Source: Clostridia bacterium (GTDB taxonomy: Bacteria; Bacillota; Clostridia; Lachnospirales; Anaerotignaceae). Taken from it: a DNA stretch of 64,000 bases. Numbering within the stretch: position 1 is the stretch's first letter; each line of letters starts with the position of its first letter. Both the position numbers and the translations under genes were made by a program. Shown piece by piece: positions 7,885-17,157 of this stretch. Location of the stretch: positions 496,001 to 560,000 of the forward strand of contig CAJTDC010000001.1 in NCBI GenBank assembly GCA_910575055.1, given 5' to 3'. The notes beneath the pieces are model-generated. The model had not been told where the DNA came from. It worked only from the letters and a program-made list of their open reading frames with translations, and searched no databases.

Positions 7885-9987
7885 TTATGATAATACTATG
7901 TTACCAATCGCTTGTATCTGCACATTATTTGCTATTTCATTAAATGAAAGTACATAAATGTTTGGAAAAAATTGCTCAATAAGTCTATAAAAATAAGCTC
8001 TGACTACATTACTTGTTAATATAATTGGTGTTTGTGAAAGTTCATTAAATTTCTTCATTTGCTCACTGATTTGTCCAATCAATTTCTGCATCAGTTCTGG
8101 ACTCATTGAAATATAAATTCCTTGTTCACCTTTTGTTAAACCAGCAATAATTGCCTTTTCTACCTCTGCATCTAATGTAATTACTTTCATTTGTCCACCT
8201 TCACAGAATTTTCTTGTAATAGTACGTTTTAATGCAATACGAATATTTTCTGTAATGGTATCTAAATCTCTTGTTGTCGCAGAAGAGTCTACAATGGTTT
8301 CTAATATTGTTTCCATATCTTTTATTGGTACACCTTCTTTTAATAGATTAGACAATATTTTTTGAAACGTTCCATATGTTAGCACATTTGGAAATGTTTC
8401 TTCTATTAAATCTGGTGACACTTTTTTTGTATTTTCAATTAGCTGCATTACTTCATTTCTTGTTAACAATTCATATGCGTGCTTTTTCACTGTTTCGGAT
8501 AAATGTGTTAACATTACTGAAAGAGGGTCAATTACTGTATATCCATAAATTTCTGCCATTTCTTTATTCTCTGGTGTAATCCATTTACTTGGAATACCAT
8601 AAGATGGCTCTATTGTTTCAATACCATCAATTTCACCTGCTGGATTTGGTGGCTCCAAAGCTAAATAATAATCAATTAATATTTCGCCTTTTGCTACTTC
8701 TTCTCCCTTTATATTAATAACATATTGATTTGTATTCAAATTAGAACTATCTCTCAATCTAATAGAAGGAATGACAAATCCCATATCCTGTGCATATTGT
8801 CTTCTAAATATAACGATACGCTCTATTAATTTACCTCCACTTGACTCATCTACAAGAGGTATCAAACTATATCCTATTTCCATTTCAATAGGCTCTACAT
8901 TCAACAAAGAATACACATTATTAATATCTTTATAAAAGTCATTTTCGCTCATTGGTGCTGGTGCTTCTTCTTCTGGAATTGTTCCTACTGTACCACCACC
9001 TGGAGCAGTTAATGCTGCGTCTGCTGCTATCAATGCTTTCATACGGCTTGATGCTCTCCAACCAATGGCAAGCAATACAGCACCTACTACAATCAGAGGA
9101 ATATGAGGCATACCTGGTATTACAGAAACCACTGCCATAATACCGCCGCCCATCATAAGTGCTTGCGGTTGCGCTAAAAATTGTGTTGCTACATCATTAT
9201 TCAAGCTTCCATCTGAAACTGCTCTTGTTACTATCATACCTGTTGCGGTAGAAATCAAAAGTGCTGGTATCTGTGATACAAGACCATCTCCTATTGTTGC
9301 AATAGAATACACAGAAAGCACTTCACTAAATGTCATTGTAGACTGCACCATACCTATAATTGTACCAGCTATAAAATTTGTAGCTGTTATAATAATAGAC
9401 ATAATAGCGTCGCCTTTTACAATTTTTGTAGCACCATCCATAGAACCATAGAAGTCTGCCTCTTTTTGTATTTTATATCTTCTAACACGTGACTCTTCTT
9501 CTGTTATTAAACCAGAACTTAAGTCTGCATCGATTGCCATTTGTTTACCTGGCATAGCGTCCAATGTAAATCTAGCTGCAACTTCAGCAACACGTTCGGC
9601 ACCTTTTGTAATAACCAAAAATTGTACCAATACTATAATTAAGAATATAATAACACCAACAACGATATTTCCCTGCAATACAAATGTTCCAAATGCCTTT
9701 ATTACTTCCCCTGCTGCACCTGCTTTTGTTAATATCAAACGTGTTGACGATATATTTAAACCAATTCGAAACAACGTTGTAATCAAAAGCAATGAGGGAA
9801 ATATGGAAAATTCCAATGACTCTTTAATTTGCATAGAAATCAGCAATATAATCAAAGAAAGGGAAATATTTAGTATAAACATCATATCCAACAGCCAAAC
9901 AGGCAGTGGAATAATTAACAATAATACTATGATAATTACAAATATGGATACGATATAATTTAACGCATTTTTCATCGATTTCACCAT
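7885..9987 (-). CDS. flhA: Flagellar export gate protein FlhA
   Basis: The protein has 700 residues, the normal length. The N-terminal half has about eight membrane segments and the conserved FHIPEP-type region (FTLDAMPGKQMAIDADL, then RVRRYKIQKEADFYGSMDGA). The cytoplasmic half binds chaperone-substrate complexes and ends in a C-terminal tail. FlhA forms the nonameric export gate and helps use the proton gradient. The start is ambiguous between the ATG at 9987 and an ATG at 9975 that has a better-spaced GGTGA. It follows flhB; flhF and flhG, which normally come next, are absent. Confidence 0.97.
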   Translation of the reverse strand: MVKSMKNALNYIVSIFVIIIVLLLIIPLPVWLLDMMFILNISLSLIILLISMQIKESLEFSIFPSLLLITTLFRIGLNISSTRLILTKAGAAGEVIKAFGTFVLQGNIVVGVIIFLIIVLVQFLVITKGAERVAEVAARFTLDAMPGKQMAIDADLSSGLITEEESRVRRYKIQKEADFYGSMDGATKIVKGDAIMSIIITATNFIAGTIIGMVQSTMTFSEVLSVYSIATIGDGLVSQIPALLISTATGMIVTRAVSDGSLNNDVATQFLAQPQALMMGGGIMAVVSVIPGMPHIPLIVVGAVLLAIGWRASSRMKALIAADAALTAPGGGTVGTIPEEEAPAPMSENDFYKDINNVYSLLNVEPIEMEIGYSLIPLVDESSGGKLIERIVIFRRQYAQDMGFVIPSIRLRDSSNLNTNQYVINIKGEEVAKGEILIDYYLALEPPNPAGEIDGIETIEPSYGIPSKWITPENKEMAEIYGYTVIDPLSVMLTHLSETVKKHAYELLTRNEVMQLIENTKKVSPDLIEETFPNVLTYGTFQKILSNLLKEGVPIKDMETILETIVDSSATTRDLDTITENIRIALKRTITRKFCEGGQMKVITLDAEVEKAIIAGLTKGEQGIYISMSPELMQKLIGQISEQMKKFNELSQTPIILTSNVVRAYFYRLIEQFFPNIYVLSFNEIANNVQIQAIGNIVLS

Positions 9988-10045
9988 TTTCCAATCAAAA
10001 TGTTATATGTAAAAAATAAGTCTTTTCTATTACTTGTGTTTTTTC

Positions 10046-11122
10046 TTATTTCTTTTTTCCCATTAAATCTTTACCTTCAAGTTTATAAACATACACAAGA
10101 ATTTCTGCTACTGTACCATAAAATTCCTCTGGTATCATACCTGATACTTTTGTCATAGCATACAATGCTCTCGCTACAGGCTTATTTTCTACTACCTGAA
10201 CACCATTTTCTTCTGCAATTTGTATAATCTTGAATGCAATTTCGTCCTGTCCTTTTGCTACAACAATAGGTGCTACGTCCTTTTCTCCATCATATTTCAA
10301 CGCAACTGCAAAATGACTTGGATTTCTCAATACTACGTCTGCTGTCGGAACGGACTGCATCATTCTTGACATAGCCATTCTTCTTTGCAATTCTTTAATT
10401 TTTCCTTTAATTTGAGGATTTCCTTCTGTTTGTTTATATTCCTCTTTTACTTCTTGTTTTGACATCTTCAACTGCTTTTCATAATCCCACCATTGATAAA
10501 AATAGTCAAAAGCAGAAATCGCTACAAATGCAATACTTACTTTCATAACTAATTTCATTACACAATCTAATACAAATGCAGTAGAAGAAATTAAATCTAA
10601 TTTTAATGTTCTTTCAAAATTAATCAACTGCCCTATAAAAAAGTCATACATAATCCATATTAAAATGCTGATTTTTATAATCCCTTTTAATACTTCTACT
10701 AGACTTTTTGACGAAAATAACCTTTTAAAACCTTGTAAAGGGCTTAATCTACTAAATTTAGGTTTTAATGCGTCTGTTGAAAATAAGAGCTTTGTTTGTG
10801 CTGCTGTTGCTACAATCGCCAAAAGTACAGCAATCATTAAAAGCGGTACACATACTCTCACAAACGTAACAATCATTTCTATTGTCATATCTGACACAAA
10901 TTCTGCTGTTACTTCCGTTTTTACTGAAGCATAATTCATATATTTAACCAAAAATGTACTGATTGCTTCATACATTCCCGGAAACAACAGCTTTAAAGAA
11001 AAAAATGTACCAAGAAGCGACGCAACAACTACAACATCTTTACTTAAAAAGATATTACCTTTCTTTCGCTCGTCTCGTCGCTTCTTGGGGGTGGCTTGTT
11101 CGGTTTTTTCATCTGCCGCCAA
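10046..11122 (-). CDS. flhB: Flagellar export switch protein FlhB
   Basis: The protein has 358 residues: a charged N-terminus (EKTEQATPKKRRDERKKG), four membrane segments and a cytoplasmic domain that self-cleaves between Asn and Pro. The cleavage motif reads NPSH rather than the usual NPTH (LRNPSHFAVALKY), a conservative change. FlhB switches export from rod/hook to filament substrates, together with FliK. The start is TTG at 11122, supported by GGGGGGAG 5 bases upstream; no in-frame ATG lies nearby. Confidence 0.96.
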   Translation of the reverse strand: MAADEKTEQATPKKRRDERKKGNIFLSKDVVVVASLLGTFFSLKLLFPGMYEAISTFLVKYMNYASVKTEVTAEFVSDMTIEMIVTFVRVCVPLLMIAVLLAIVATAAQTKLLFSTDALKPKFSRLSPLQGFKRLFSSKSLVEVLKGIIKISILIWIMYDFFIGQLINFERTLKLDLISSTAFVLDCVMKLVMKVSIAFVAISAFDYFYQWWDYEKQLKMSKQEVKEEYKQTEGNPQIKGKIKELQRRMAMSRMMQSVPTADVVLRNPSHFAVALKYDGEKDVAPIVVAKGQDEIAFKIIQIAEENGVQVVENKPVARALYAMTKVSGMIPEEFYGTVAEILVYVYKLEGKDLMGKKK

Positions 11123-11163
11123 TGTTGCTCCCCCCTTTATAGGCGTTTTTTTCTATTTCTACA

Positions 11164-11928
11164 TTACTTTAATAATTGAAGTATTTCTCTAAAACTATCT
11201 ATTGTTTGTGGTATTAATCCTCGTATAAATTCTTCCATAGGCACAAACATCATCAACAATATCAATATCCCTATCAATACTTTTGCTTGTATATTAATAA
11301 CAAATACATTGATTTGTGGTATTGTTTTCATCAATATTCCTACACCCATTTCACAAATTAGTTCTGCTGCCAGTATAGGAAATGAAAGTTGTATTCCTGC
11401 AACAGTACATTGTATAAATACGTCCCATATCATTTGATATGCTATCTGATTTAAAACAACCTCCCCATAAGGTATAACTTCAGAGGAGGTTAATATAGCA
11501 TGAATTAATGCAATATGACCATTTAAAGCAAAAAATAACAACATATACAATATATTATAAAGTGTTGCACTCATTGAAATAGAAGCATTACTTTGACTAT
11601 CATATATTTTTGCCATAGATAAACCTAATTGCATATCAATAAATTCTCCAGCTAATATAATGATATATAAAAATAAACTAATAATAAATCCTGCAATATA
11701 GCCTACTGCACACTCTTTTAATAATAATACAGCATATTCTATTATTGTATTAGGCTGTTCTATTGCACCATTATAAAAACTAGAAATAATTATTGTTAAT
11801 GCCATAATCATACCTGCTTTTACTGCTGCTGGTATATTTCTTCTTCCTAGTATAGGATTAAACAATATCATACCTGACATTCTCATTAATACTAATGTAA
11901 AAAACATAAAACGATTTGGTTCCAGCAC
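11164..11928 (-). CDS. fliR: Flagellar export apparatus protein FliR
   Basis: The protein has 254 residues with about six hydrophobic segments and the FliR pattern (FILVLMRMSGMI-like start, GRRNIPAAVKAGM, GEFIDMQLGLSMA). FliR is part of the FliP5Q4R1 export-gate core in the membrane. The start is GTG at 11928 with GAGG 9 bases before it. It sits between fliQ and flhB in the usual order. Confidence 0.93.
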   Translation of the reverse strand: MLEPNRFMFFTLVLMRMSGMILFNPILGRRNIPAAVKAGMIMALTIIISSFYNGAIEQPNTIIEYAVLLLKECAVGYIAGFIISLFLYIIILAGEFIDMQLGLSMAKIYDSQSNASISMSATLYNILYMLLFFALNGHIALIHAILTSSEVIPYGEVVLNQIAYQMIWDVFIQCTVAGIQLSFPILAAELICEMGVGILMKTIPQINVFVINIQAKVLIGILILLMMFVPMEEFIRGLIPQTIDSFREILQLLK

Positions 11929-11946
11929 AATATTAAACCTCGCCTT

Positions 11947-12207
11947 TTATAATAACATCATTTGAAACAATTCATAAGTATAATCCTGCAATGTTTCTAA
12001 CATCCAACTTCCGCTGAATAAACAAAGTGCTATAATTACTATAAGCTTAGGTACAAATGTAATCGTTTGTTCATGAATTTGTGTTGCTGCTTGTATAATA
12101 GAAATTAATATTCCCAAAAACATACTTAACAGCAATATTGGTGCTGCAAGCTTTACACCAACAACGAGAGCAGACTGCATGACAGACATTACTTCTGAAT
12201 TTGTCAT
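11947..12207 (-). CDS. fliQ: Flagellar export apparatus protein FliQ
   Basis: The protein has 86 residues and two membrane helices, with the family pattern KLAAPILLLSMFLGILISI followed by ATQIHEQTITFVPK. It forms part of the helical FliPQR gate. The ribosome site (AAGGAGGAG) is strong. It lies 18 bases after fliP. Confidence 0.95.
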   Translation of the reverse strand: MTNSEVMSVMQSALVVGVKLAAPILLLSMFLGILISIIQAATQIHEQTITFVPKLIVIIALCLFSGSWMLETLQDYTYELFQMMLL

Positions 12208-12224
12208 AATTTTCTCCTCCTTCG

Positions 12225-12893
12225 CTAATTAAAACTATAAACAAGAGTCGAAAACAACAAATGCCACCCATCTACAGTTACAAAAAGCAATATTTTAAAT
12301 GGTAATGATATTGTAGCTGGTGGCAACATAATCATACCCATGGACATTAATGTACTTGATACCACGATATCAATTAATAAAAATGGTATAAACAACAAAA
12401 AGCCCATTACAAAAGCTCTTGACAATTCACTTGTCATAAATGCTGGTATCACAACTCGCATAGGTAAATCTGTTACCTGTTGTTCTACTGTTTGTGGATA
12501 TTGAATATCTGCAAAATCCAAAAACAAATTTAATGAGTCTGGTTTTGTATTTTCTAACATAAACCTTTTTATTGGTATACTTGCTCTTTCTAATGCCTCT
12601 ACTTGAGAAATCTCTTCATTTTTATACGGCACATACGCAGTTTCATTTACTTCATCTACAACAGGCGTCATAATAAACAGTGTCATAAATAACGCAAGCC
12701 CTATTAATACAGAGTTTGGCGGTGTGCCCTGCAATCCAATGGCATTTCTCAAAAAAGAAAGCACAATGATAATTCTCGTAAAGGCAGTTATCAGCATCAA
12801 TATAGACGGTAATAACGAAATCACTGTCATCAGAAACAATATCTCTAATGTTTGGACACTGTCACCATTGACATTGATGAGTGCATCTGTCAT
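12225..12893 (-). CDS. fliP: Flagellar export apparatus protein FliP
   Basis: The protein has 222 residues from the ATG at 12893. A GTG 9 bases upstream lies inside the ribosome site (AGAGGTG) and is not the start. Family marks are LITAFTRIIIVLSFLRNAIG, TPPNSVLIGLALFMT and the C-terminal MGMIMLPPATISLPFKILLF. FliP is the main ring of the export gate. Many FliP proteins carry a cleaved N-terminal signal peptide; here the first membrane helix begins almost at once (LEILFLMTVISLLPSILML) with no separate signal. Next to fliO and fliQ as usual. Confidence 0.95.
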   Translation of the reverse strand: MTDALINVNGDSVQTLEILFLMTVISLLPSILMLITAFTRIIIVLSFLRNAIGLQGTPPNSVLIGLALFMTLFIMTPVVDEVNETAYVPYKNEEISQVEALERASIPIKRFMLENTKPDSLNLFLDFADIQYPQTVEQQVTDLPMRVVIPAFMTSELSRAFVMGFLLFIPFLLIDIVVSSTLMSMGMIMLPPATISLPFKILLFVTVDGWHLLFSTLVYSFN

Positions 12894-12920
12894 GTTAAAC
12901 ACCTCTAAAACTATCAGCTA

Positions 12921-13277
12921 TTATTTCTTTTTTTTTGTTTTCCATTTATCAAACATCATATTCTGAAATAATTTACTGCCGTTTTCTTCATCATATTCTT
13001 TTTTCTCAATAATGATATCTTCTTTAGAAAGTTCTGCCAAACATACCATATTTGTTGCAGTATTTCCTATCAGAAAATATCTTTCATTCACTTGTATAAT
13101 ATCAATAGAGCGGTCTGTTCCTACAACCGCTCTGTCCAGCAATTTTATGCCTTTTGCTCTACTGTCTGTTTTGAAGGAGCTTTTTGCAACCAATTTACTA
13201 AACAAATAACTTAAATACACTATCAATATTATTACTATTATAAGAGTTGCCAACATAGGCAATGTTTGTATTATAAT
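12921..13277 (-). CDS. fliO: Flagellar biosynthesis protein FliO (unusual start codon)
   Basis: A short membrane protein: one N-terminal helix (LATLIIVIILIVYLSYLF), then a small soluble domain (IKLLDRAVVGTDRSIDIIQV, YFLIGNT) and a Lys-rich tail. This is the FliO pattern and position, between cheY and fliP. FliO is a chaperone for assembling the FliP ring. The start is odd: there is no ATG with a ribosome site. A strong AGAGAGGA lies at 13287-13294; the codon at the right distance is ATT (13277). A TTG at 13260-13262 is about 24 bases from that site. The ATT start is preferred on spacing (inference). Confidence 0.8.
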   Translation of the reverse strand: MIIQTLPMLATLIIVIILIVYLSYLFSKLVAKSSFKTDSRAKGIKLLDRAVVGTDRSIDIIQVNERYFLIGNTATNMVCLAELSKEDIIIEKKEYDEENGSKLFQNMMFDKWKTKKKK

Positions 13278-13298
13278 AGCACTCAGTCCTCTCTTACA

Positions 13299-13658
13299 TT
13301 AACCAACAATTGTGGTTACTGTTTTTAAAACTCTATCTGGTTTAAAAGGTTTTACAATAAAGTCTTTTGCTCCAGATTTAATTGCTTCAATAACCATTGC
13401 TTCCTGTCCCATAGCAGAACACATTACAACATTTGCATCAGCATGTTTACCCTTAATTGCTTTTAATGCTTCCAAACCATCCATATTTGGCATTGTAATA
13501 TCCATAATTACCAAATCTGGTTGCACTTCTTCATATTTCTCTACTGCTTGCACTCCATCTGCTGCCTCATATAAATCTGTGTAACCATTTTTAGTTAATA
13601 CGTCCTTTACCATCATTCTCATAAAAGCTGCATCATCAACTAACAAAATCTTAGCCAT
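13299..13658 (-). CDS. cheY: Chemotaxis response regulator CheY
   Basis: The protein has 119 residues, a stand-alone receiver. It shows the acidic pair VDDAAF, the phospho-acceptor in VIMDITMPNMDG, the conserved Ser in VMCSAMG and Lys in IVKPFKPD. CheY-P binds FliM and FliY in the C-ring and changes motor rotation. It is placed between fliY and fliO as in Bacillus. Confidence 0.95.
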   Translation of the reverse strand: MAKILLVDDAAFMRMMVKDVLTKNGYTDLYEAADGVQAVEKYEEVQPDLVIMDITMPNMDGLEALKAIKGKHADANVVMCSAMGQEAMVIEAIKSGAKDFIVKPFKPDRVLKTVTTIVG

Positions 13659-13770
13659 TTTACCATACCTTTCTTCACTATTAGCATTTTTTTATTTTTT
13701 TTATTTTATATAATATTTATCTACTGCACAATAAAAAAATTACTTAACTTTTATGCAGTGATACTTTTTA

Positions 13771-15204
13771 TTATTTTCCAAGACCTTTTATTAAATCTTG
13801 TTTTTTAATAATTTCTGTAATACGAATACCAAAATTATCATTTACTACTACTACATCACCTTTAGCAATACATTGACCATTTACATATAAATCAACTTGG
13901 TCACCTGCTAATTTATCTAACACAACAAGAGAGCCTTGTGACAATTCTAGTATTTCTTTTACTAGTTTTTTTGTCCTACCAATTTCTACAGAAACCTCTA
14001 ATGGTACACCAAGTATCATATTCAGGTTTTCTTTCTGTTCCTCTCCTATGTTTTCTTTTGATGCCTTTAAATTATCTACTGGCAAAGGCTGCACATTAAT
14101 CACCTTCGGTTCATTTGATTGTTGCATTTGTGGCTGTGGTGTTCCTATCATCTGCTGCATCATTTGTTGCATCATTTGTTGTTGTTGATACAACATTTGC
14201 TGCATCATATCTGGTGCCATAGCTGCTTGCTGCATTTGTGGCTGCATTGTTGGCATAGGCTGTGGAATTGGTTGTGGCTGAGAAATTGGTTGCGGTTGTG
14301 GTGCTGGTGTAGGTTCACTTACTGTATTACCCAGCAATTTTTCAATTTCTTCTTGTGACATATTGCCACCACCACTATCTGCACTTGCTGCTGGTGTTGG
14401 TGCTGGTGTAGGTTCACTTACTGTATTGCCCAGCAATTTTTCAATTTCTTCTTGTGACATATTGCCGCCACCACTATCTGCACTTGCTGCTGGTGTTGGT
14501 TCACTTGCCGTATTGCCTAGCAACTTCTCAATTTCTTCTTGTGACATATTACCGCCACTATTCTCTGTAGTTGCCGCTGGTGTTGGTTCTGGTTCATCGC
14601 CCATTTCGTCCATCGGTACTCCAAAAGCAGAAACTAATTTTTTAGCCAATTTAACAGGCATCATATTCATAAATTCGCTCTCAACATAATCCTCAATTTT
14701 TAGGTCAAAGCTAATAACAACTTTTTCTTGTTCACCACCAAAACAATCATCTTTAAATCCTTGAATGTCATCAATAGAAAATGCTTCTGGTGTTGAAATA
14801 TCTACTACTTCTCCTAAAAATTCAGAAAGTGCTGTAGCTGATGCCCCCATCATCATATTCATAACTTCACAAATTGCACTTAAATTTAGCTCATTTAATT
14901 CAAATTCCTCATCTGGAATTTCTGTCATCATCAGAATTTCTACTATGGATTTTACATCTTTTCTTTTTAAAAGCATTACATTTGTACCTTCTAAACCAGC
15001 CACATATGTAATCTGTACTCCAATAGCAGGTTCTAAATTCGTAAATTTAAACTCCTCGGCAGTGAGAACTTGTACTCTAGGTGTTGTAATATCAACTCTT
15101 TTACTAAGCATTGTAGATACTGCCGTTGCTGACGCTCCTAAACTTATATTCAGTATTTCACCTATGGCGTCTATCTCTAATGGACTAAAACGATTTGAAC
15201 TCAT
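13771..15204 (-). CDS. fliY: Flagellar switch/CheY-P phosphatase FliY with three internal CheY-binding-like repeats
   Basis: The protein has 477 residues, long for FliY (about 380 in Bacillus). Residues 1 to about 195 hold two CheC-type phosphatase helices, both with intact ExxN (GEILNISLGAS; CEVMNMMMGAS). Residues about 395-477 are a FliN/SpoA domain (GVPLEVSVEIGRTKKLVKEI). Between them, a Pro/Ala/Gln/Met-rich linker repeats MSQEEIEKLLGNT three times, starting at residues 220, 249 and 282. That peptide resembles the N-terminal CheY-P-binding motif of FliM and FliY (LSQ.EIDALL). The usual N-terminal copy is missing; the protein starts MSSNRFSPLEIDAIGEIL. The gene follows fliM and precedes cheY. 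Confidence 0.95.
   Translation of the reverse strand: MSSNRFSPLEIDAIGEILNISLGASATAVSTMLSKRVDITTPRVQVLTAEEFKFTNLEPAIGVQITYVAGLEGTNVMLLKRKDVKSIVEILMMTEIPDEEFELNELNLSAICEVMNMMMGASATALSEFLGEVVDISTPEAFSIDDIQGFKDDCFGGEQEKVVISFDLKIEDYVESEFMNMMPVKLAKKLVSAFGVPMDEMGDEPEPTPAATTENSGGNMSQEEIEKLLGNTASEPTPAASADSGGGNMSQEEIEKLLGNTVSEPTPAPTPAASADSGGGNMSQEEIEKLLGNTVSEPTPAPQPQPISQPQPIPQPMPTMQPQMQQAAMAPDMMQQMLYQQQQMMQQMMQQMIGTPQPQMQQSNEPKVINVQPLPVDNLKASKENIGEEQKENLNMILGVPLEVSVEIGRTKKLVKEILELSQGSLVVLDKLAGDQVDLYVNGQCIAKGDVVVVNDNFGIRITEIIKKQDLIKGLGK
14310..14570 (-). repeat. Tandem coding repeat in fliY linker (3 copies)
   Basis: Three near-identical units encode GNMSQEEIEKLLGNT plus an Ala/Pro/Ser spacer, with periods of 87 and 99 bases. 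The DNA of the units is nearly identical, so recombination could change copy number. Confidence 0.9.
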
Positions 15205-15232
15205 TTCTTTTCTCGCTCCTTCAATAAATCAT

Positions 15233-16237
15233 TTATTCTTCATATATTCCGCTGATTTTTACCGCCATGTTCTTATTTTGAACACCAAGTTTTCCTTTAA
15301 ACCATGGCTGGTCTTCAATATAGAGATAGATTTCAGAATCTTTTGGTTTGTTTAGATTGATAACATCTCCAACATGTAAATTATATATATCATTCAAATT
15401 TACTTGGGCTTGACCAAGCTCCGCTTTTATTTCTAATGTAGAGCTCTTAATGCACTCCATAATTTCTTCGGCTGTATCTTCAATGTTACCTTTCCTACCT
15501 GCATTACTACTTCTATTATCAATTAAATTAAATACAACACTTAAAATTGTTTCAGGAATACAAATATTCATTCGTCCTGTTACTTTGCCTACCGTAATAT
15601 CTAAAACTACAATAGCTATGGTTTCATCCATACTTACTGTTTGCATCATATTACCATTTCTCTCTATTTTCTGTATATCAAATGATACATCATCTAAATA
15701 GTTTAGCCAGCCATCTCTCATAATACGTATAAAATGCGAAATGATGTCACGATACAAAGCTAATTCTAAATCTGTATATTTATAATCAAGAGATATATTA
15801 GGCACTTCCTCTCCAGAAGCCCCCAACATTCTATCAATCATTAACAACATAACTTCTGCATTTGTAAATACAACGGTTGGTACTTCTTCTATCTCCTCTG
15901 CCCCTTTTGGTAAATGGACGTTTACTAATGTCAATATATCATTTTCTCTTAAGGCATTACTAAATTCATAATACCTTTGTTCCTCTACACTGACAATCTC
16001 CACCTGACTATTCATACGAAGCAAACCATTTACTCTAGCATTTAATAGTCTCGCATAGTTTTCATAAATATTACTTAATATCTTTAGTTTATCTTTTGTA
16101 AATTTCTTAGGACTATAAAAATCATATTTTCGATATTTTTTTTCTGGGGTAGTTTCTTTTTTTTCTTCTTCAAAGCCTCCACTTGCCATTGAACTCAATA
16201 GTGCATCTATTTGGCTTTGAGATAAAGCTTCCGCCAT
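15233..16237 (-). CDS. fliM: Flagellar motor switch protein FliM
   Basis: The protein has 334 residues, the normal length. The N-terminus carries the CheY-P-binding peptide ALSQSQIDALLSSM, then a linker, the CheC-like middle domain, and a C-terminal SpoA domain (EIKAELGQAQVNLNDIYNL). FliM forms the C-ring and sets rotation direction. It follows motB by 33 bases; fliL, which normally stands just upstream of fliM, is absent. Confidence 0.96.
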   Translation of the reverse strand: MAEALSQSQIDALLSSMASGGFEEEKKETTPEKKYRKYDFYSPKKFTKDKLKILSNIYENYARLLNARVNGLLRMNSQVEIVSVEEQRYYEFSNALRENDILTLVNVHLPKGAEEIEEVPTVVFTNAEVMLLMIDRMLGASGEEVPNISLDYKYTDLELALYRDIISHFIRIMRDGWLNYLDDVSFDIQKIERNGNMMQTVSMDETIAIVVLDITVGKVTGRMNICIPETILSVVFNLIDNRSSNAGRKGNIEDTAEEIMECIKSSTLEIKAELGQAQVNLNDIYNLHVGDVINLNKPKDSEIYLYIEDQPWFKGKLGVQNKNMAVKISGIYEE

Positions 16238-16270
16238 TTACCTTCCCCCCTCTCCTTATTATAATATTTT

Positions 16271-17083
16271 TTATTGTGTACCTTGTGCAGCTTCTTGTTG
16301 ACTATCTAAAATTGTCTCTACTTTTATACTTTCTGACTCTGCATAATATTCTTCTAAACTTCTTTCTACATCATCTGTTTTCGTAATTAATATTTCAACA
16401 CGCCTATTTCTTGCTCTTTCTTCCGCTGTGTCAAATTTACTAATTGGTCGAAATTGCCCATATCCAGAAGCTACTAATTTTGTAGGGTCAATAAAATTCT
16501 TTTGTTGCAAATATAACAATACCTCTGTTGCCCTATTTGATGATAAAAATCTATCACTTACTGGCTCATTTGGTATATCAGGGCTCGCTTGAGATGTGTG
16601 TCCCAAAACAGATATTTCTTTAATATTATCTGTAACATTATTTAATGCACCAGCCAATATATCTAACGTTTCTTTTCCTTCTTGTTTTAAAACATAACTA
16701 TCCCCATCAAAAAATATGTTATTACGAAATGTAATAAACGCAAATCCATCTCCTTTTGAAACTTCTATATCATTTTGTAAATTATTTTGTTCTATGTACT
16801 GTGACAATGTGTAAAATAACTCATCAAAATCATCTATTTGTTCTGGTTGTTCAGAAGATATCAGAGGGTCTTCTCCTGGCTGTTCATTAGAATCAATTAC
16901 AATTTGAGAAATTTCTGCTGCACTTGGATTAAAAGCTTTTACCAAAATTTCAAATTTTTCTTTATTAATATCTGACATAGAATATAATAATACAAAAAAA
17001 CACAGCAATAGCGTTACCATGTCGCCATAAGTATCCATCCAATTGGCTCCTCCGCCTCCGCTACTTTTTTTCCTCCTGCCCAT
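16271..17083 (-). CDS. motB: Flagellar stator protein MotB
   Basis: The protein has 270 residues. The single membrane helix holds the ion-binding Asp (WMDTYGDMVTLLLCFFVLL), and the C-terminal OmpA-like peptidoglycan-binding domain covers about residues 120-250 (VLGHTSQASP, SDRFLSSNRA, ARNRRVEIL). It forms the stator with MotA and anchors it to the wall. It follows motA by 74 bases. The coupling ion (H+ or Na+) cannot be told safely. Confidence 0.95.
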   Translation of the reverse strand: MGRRKKSSGGGGANWMDTYGDMVTLLLCFFVLLYSMSDINKEKFEILVKAFNPSAAEISQIVIDSNEQPGEDPLISSEQPEQIDDFDELFYTLSQYIEQNNLQNDIEVSKGDGFAFITFRNNIFFDGDSYVLKQEGKETLDILAGALNNVTDNIKEISVLGHTSQASPDIPNEPVSDRFLSSNRATEVLLYLQQKNFIDPTKLVASGYGQFRPISKFDTAEERARNRRVEILITKTDDVERSLEEYYAESESIKVETILDSQQEAAQGTQ

Positions 17084-17157
17084 TATAACACCTGACCTCT
17101 AATTAATCTATTTAAAATTGATTTATTTTCTTATTTTCCTTCATTTTCTATATTTTA

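Noticed and set aside
14119-14689. Open frames opposite the fliY linker repeats
   Set aside because: They arise from the repeated Pro/Gln/Met codons of fliY on the other strand; composition is not protein-like.
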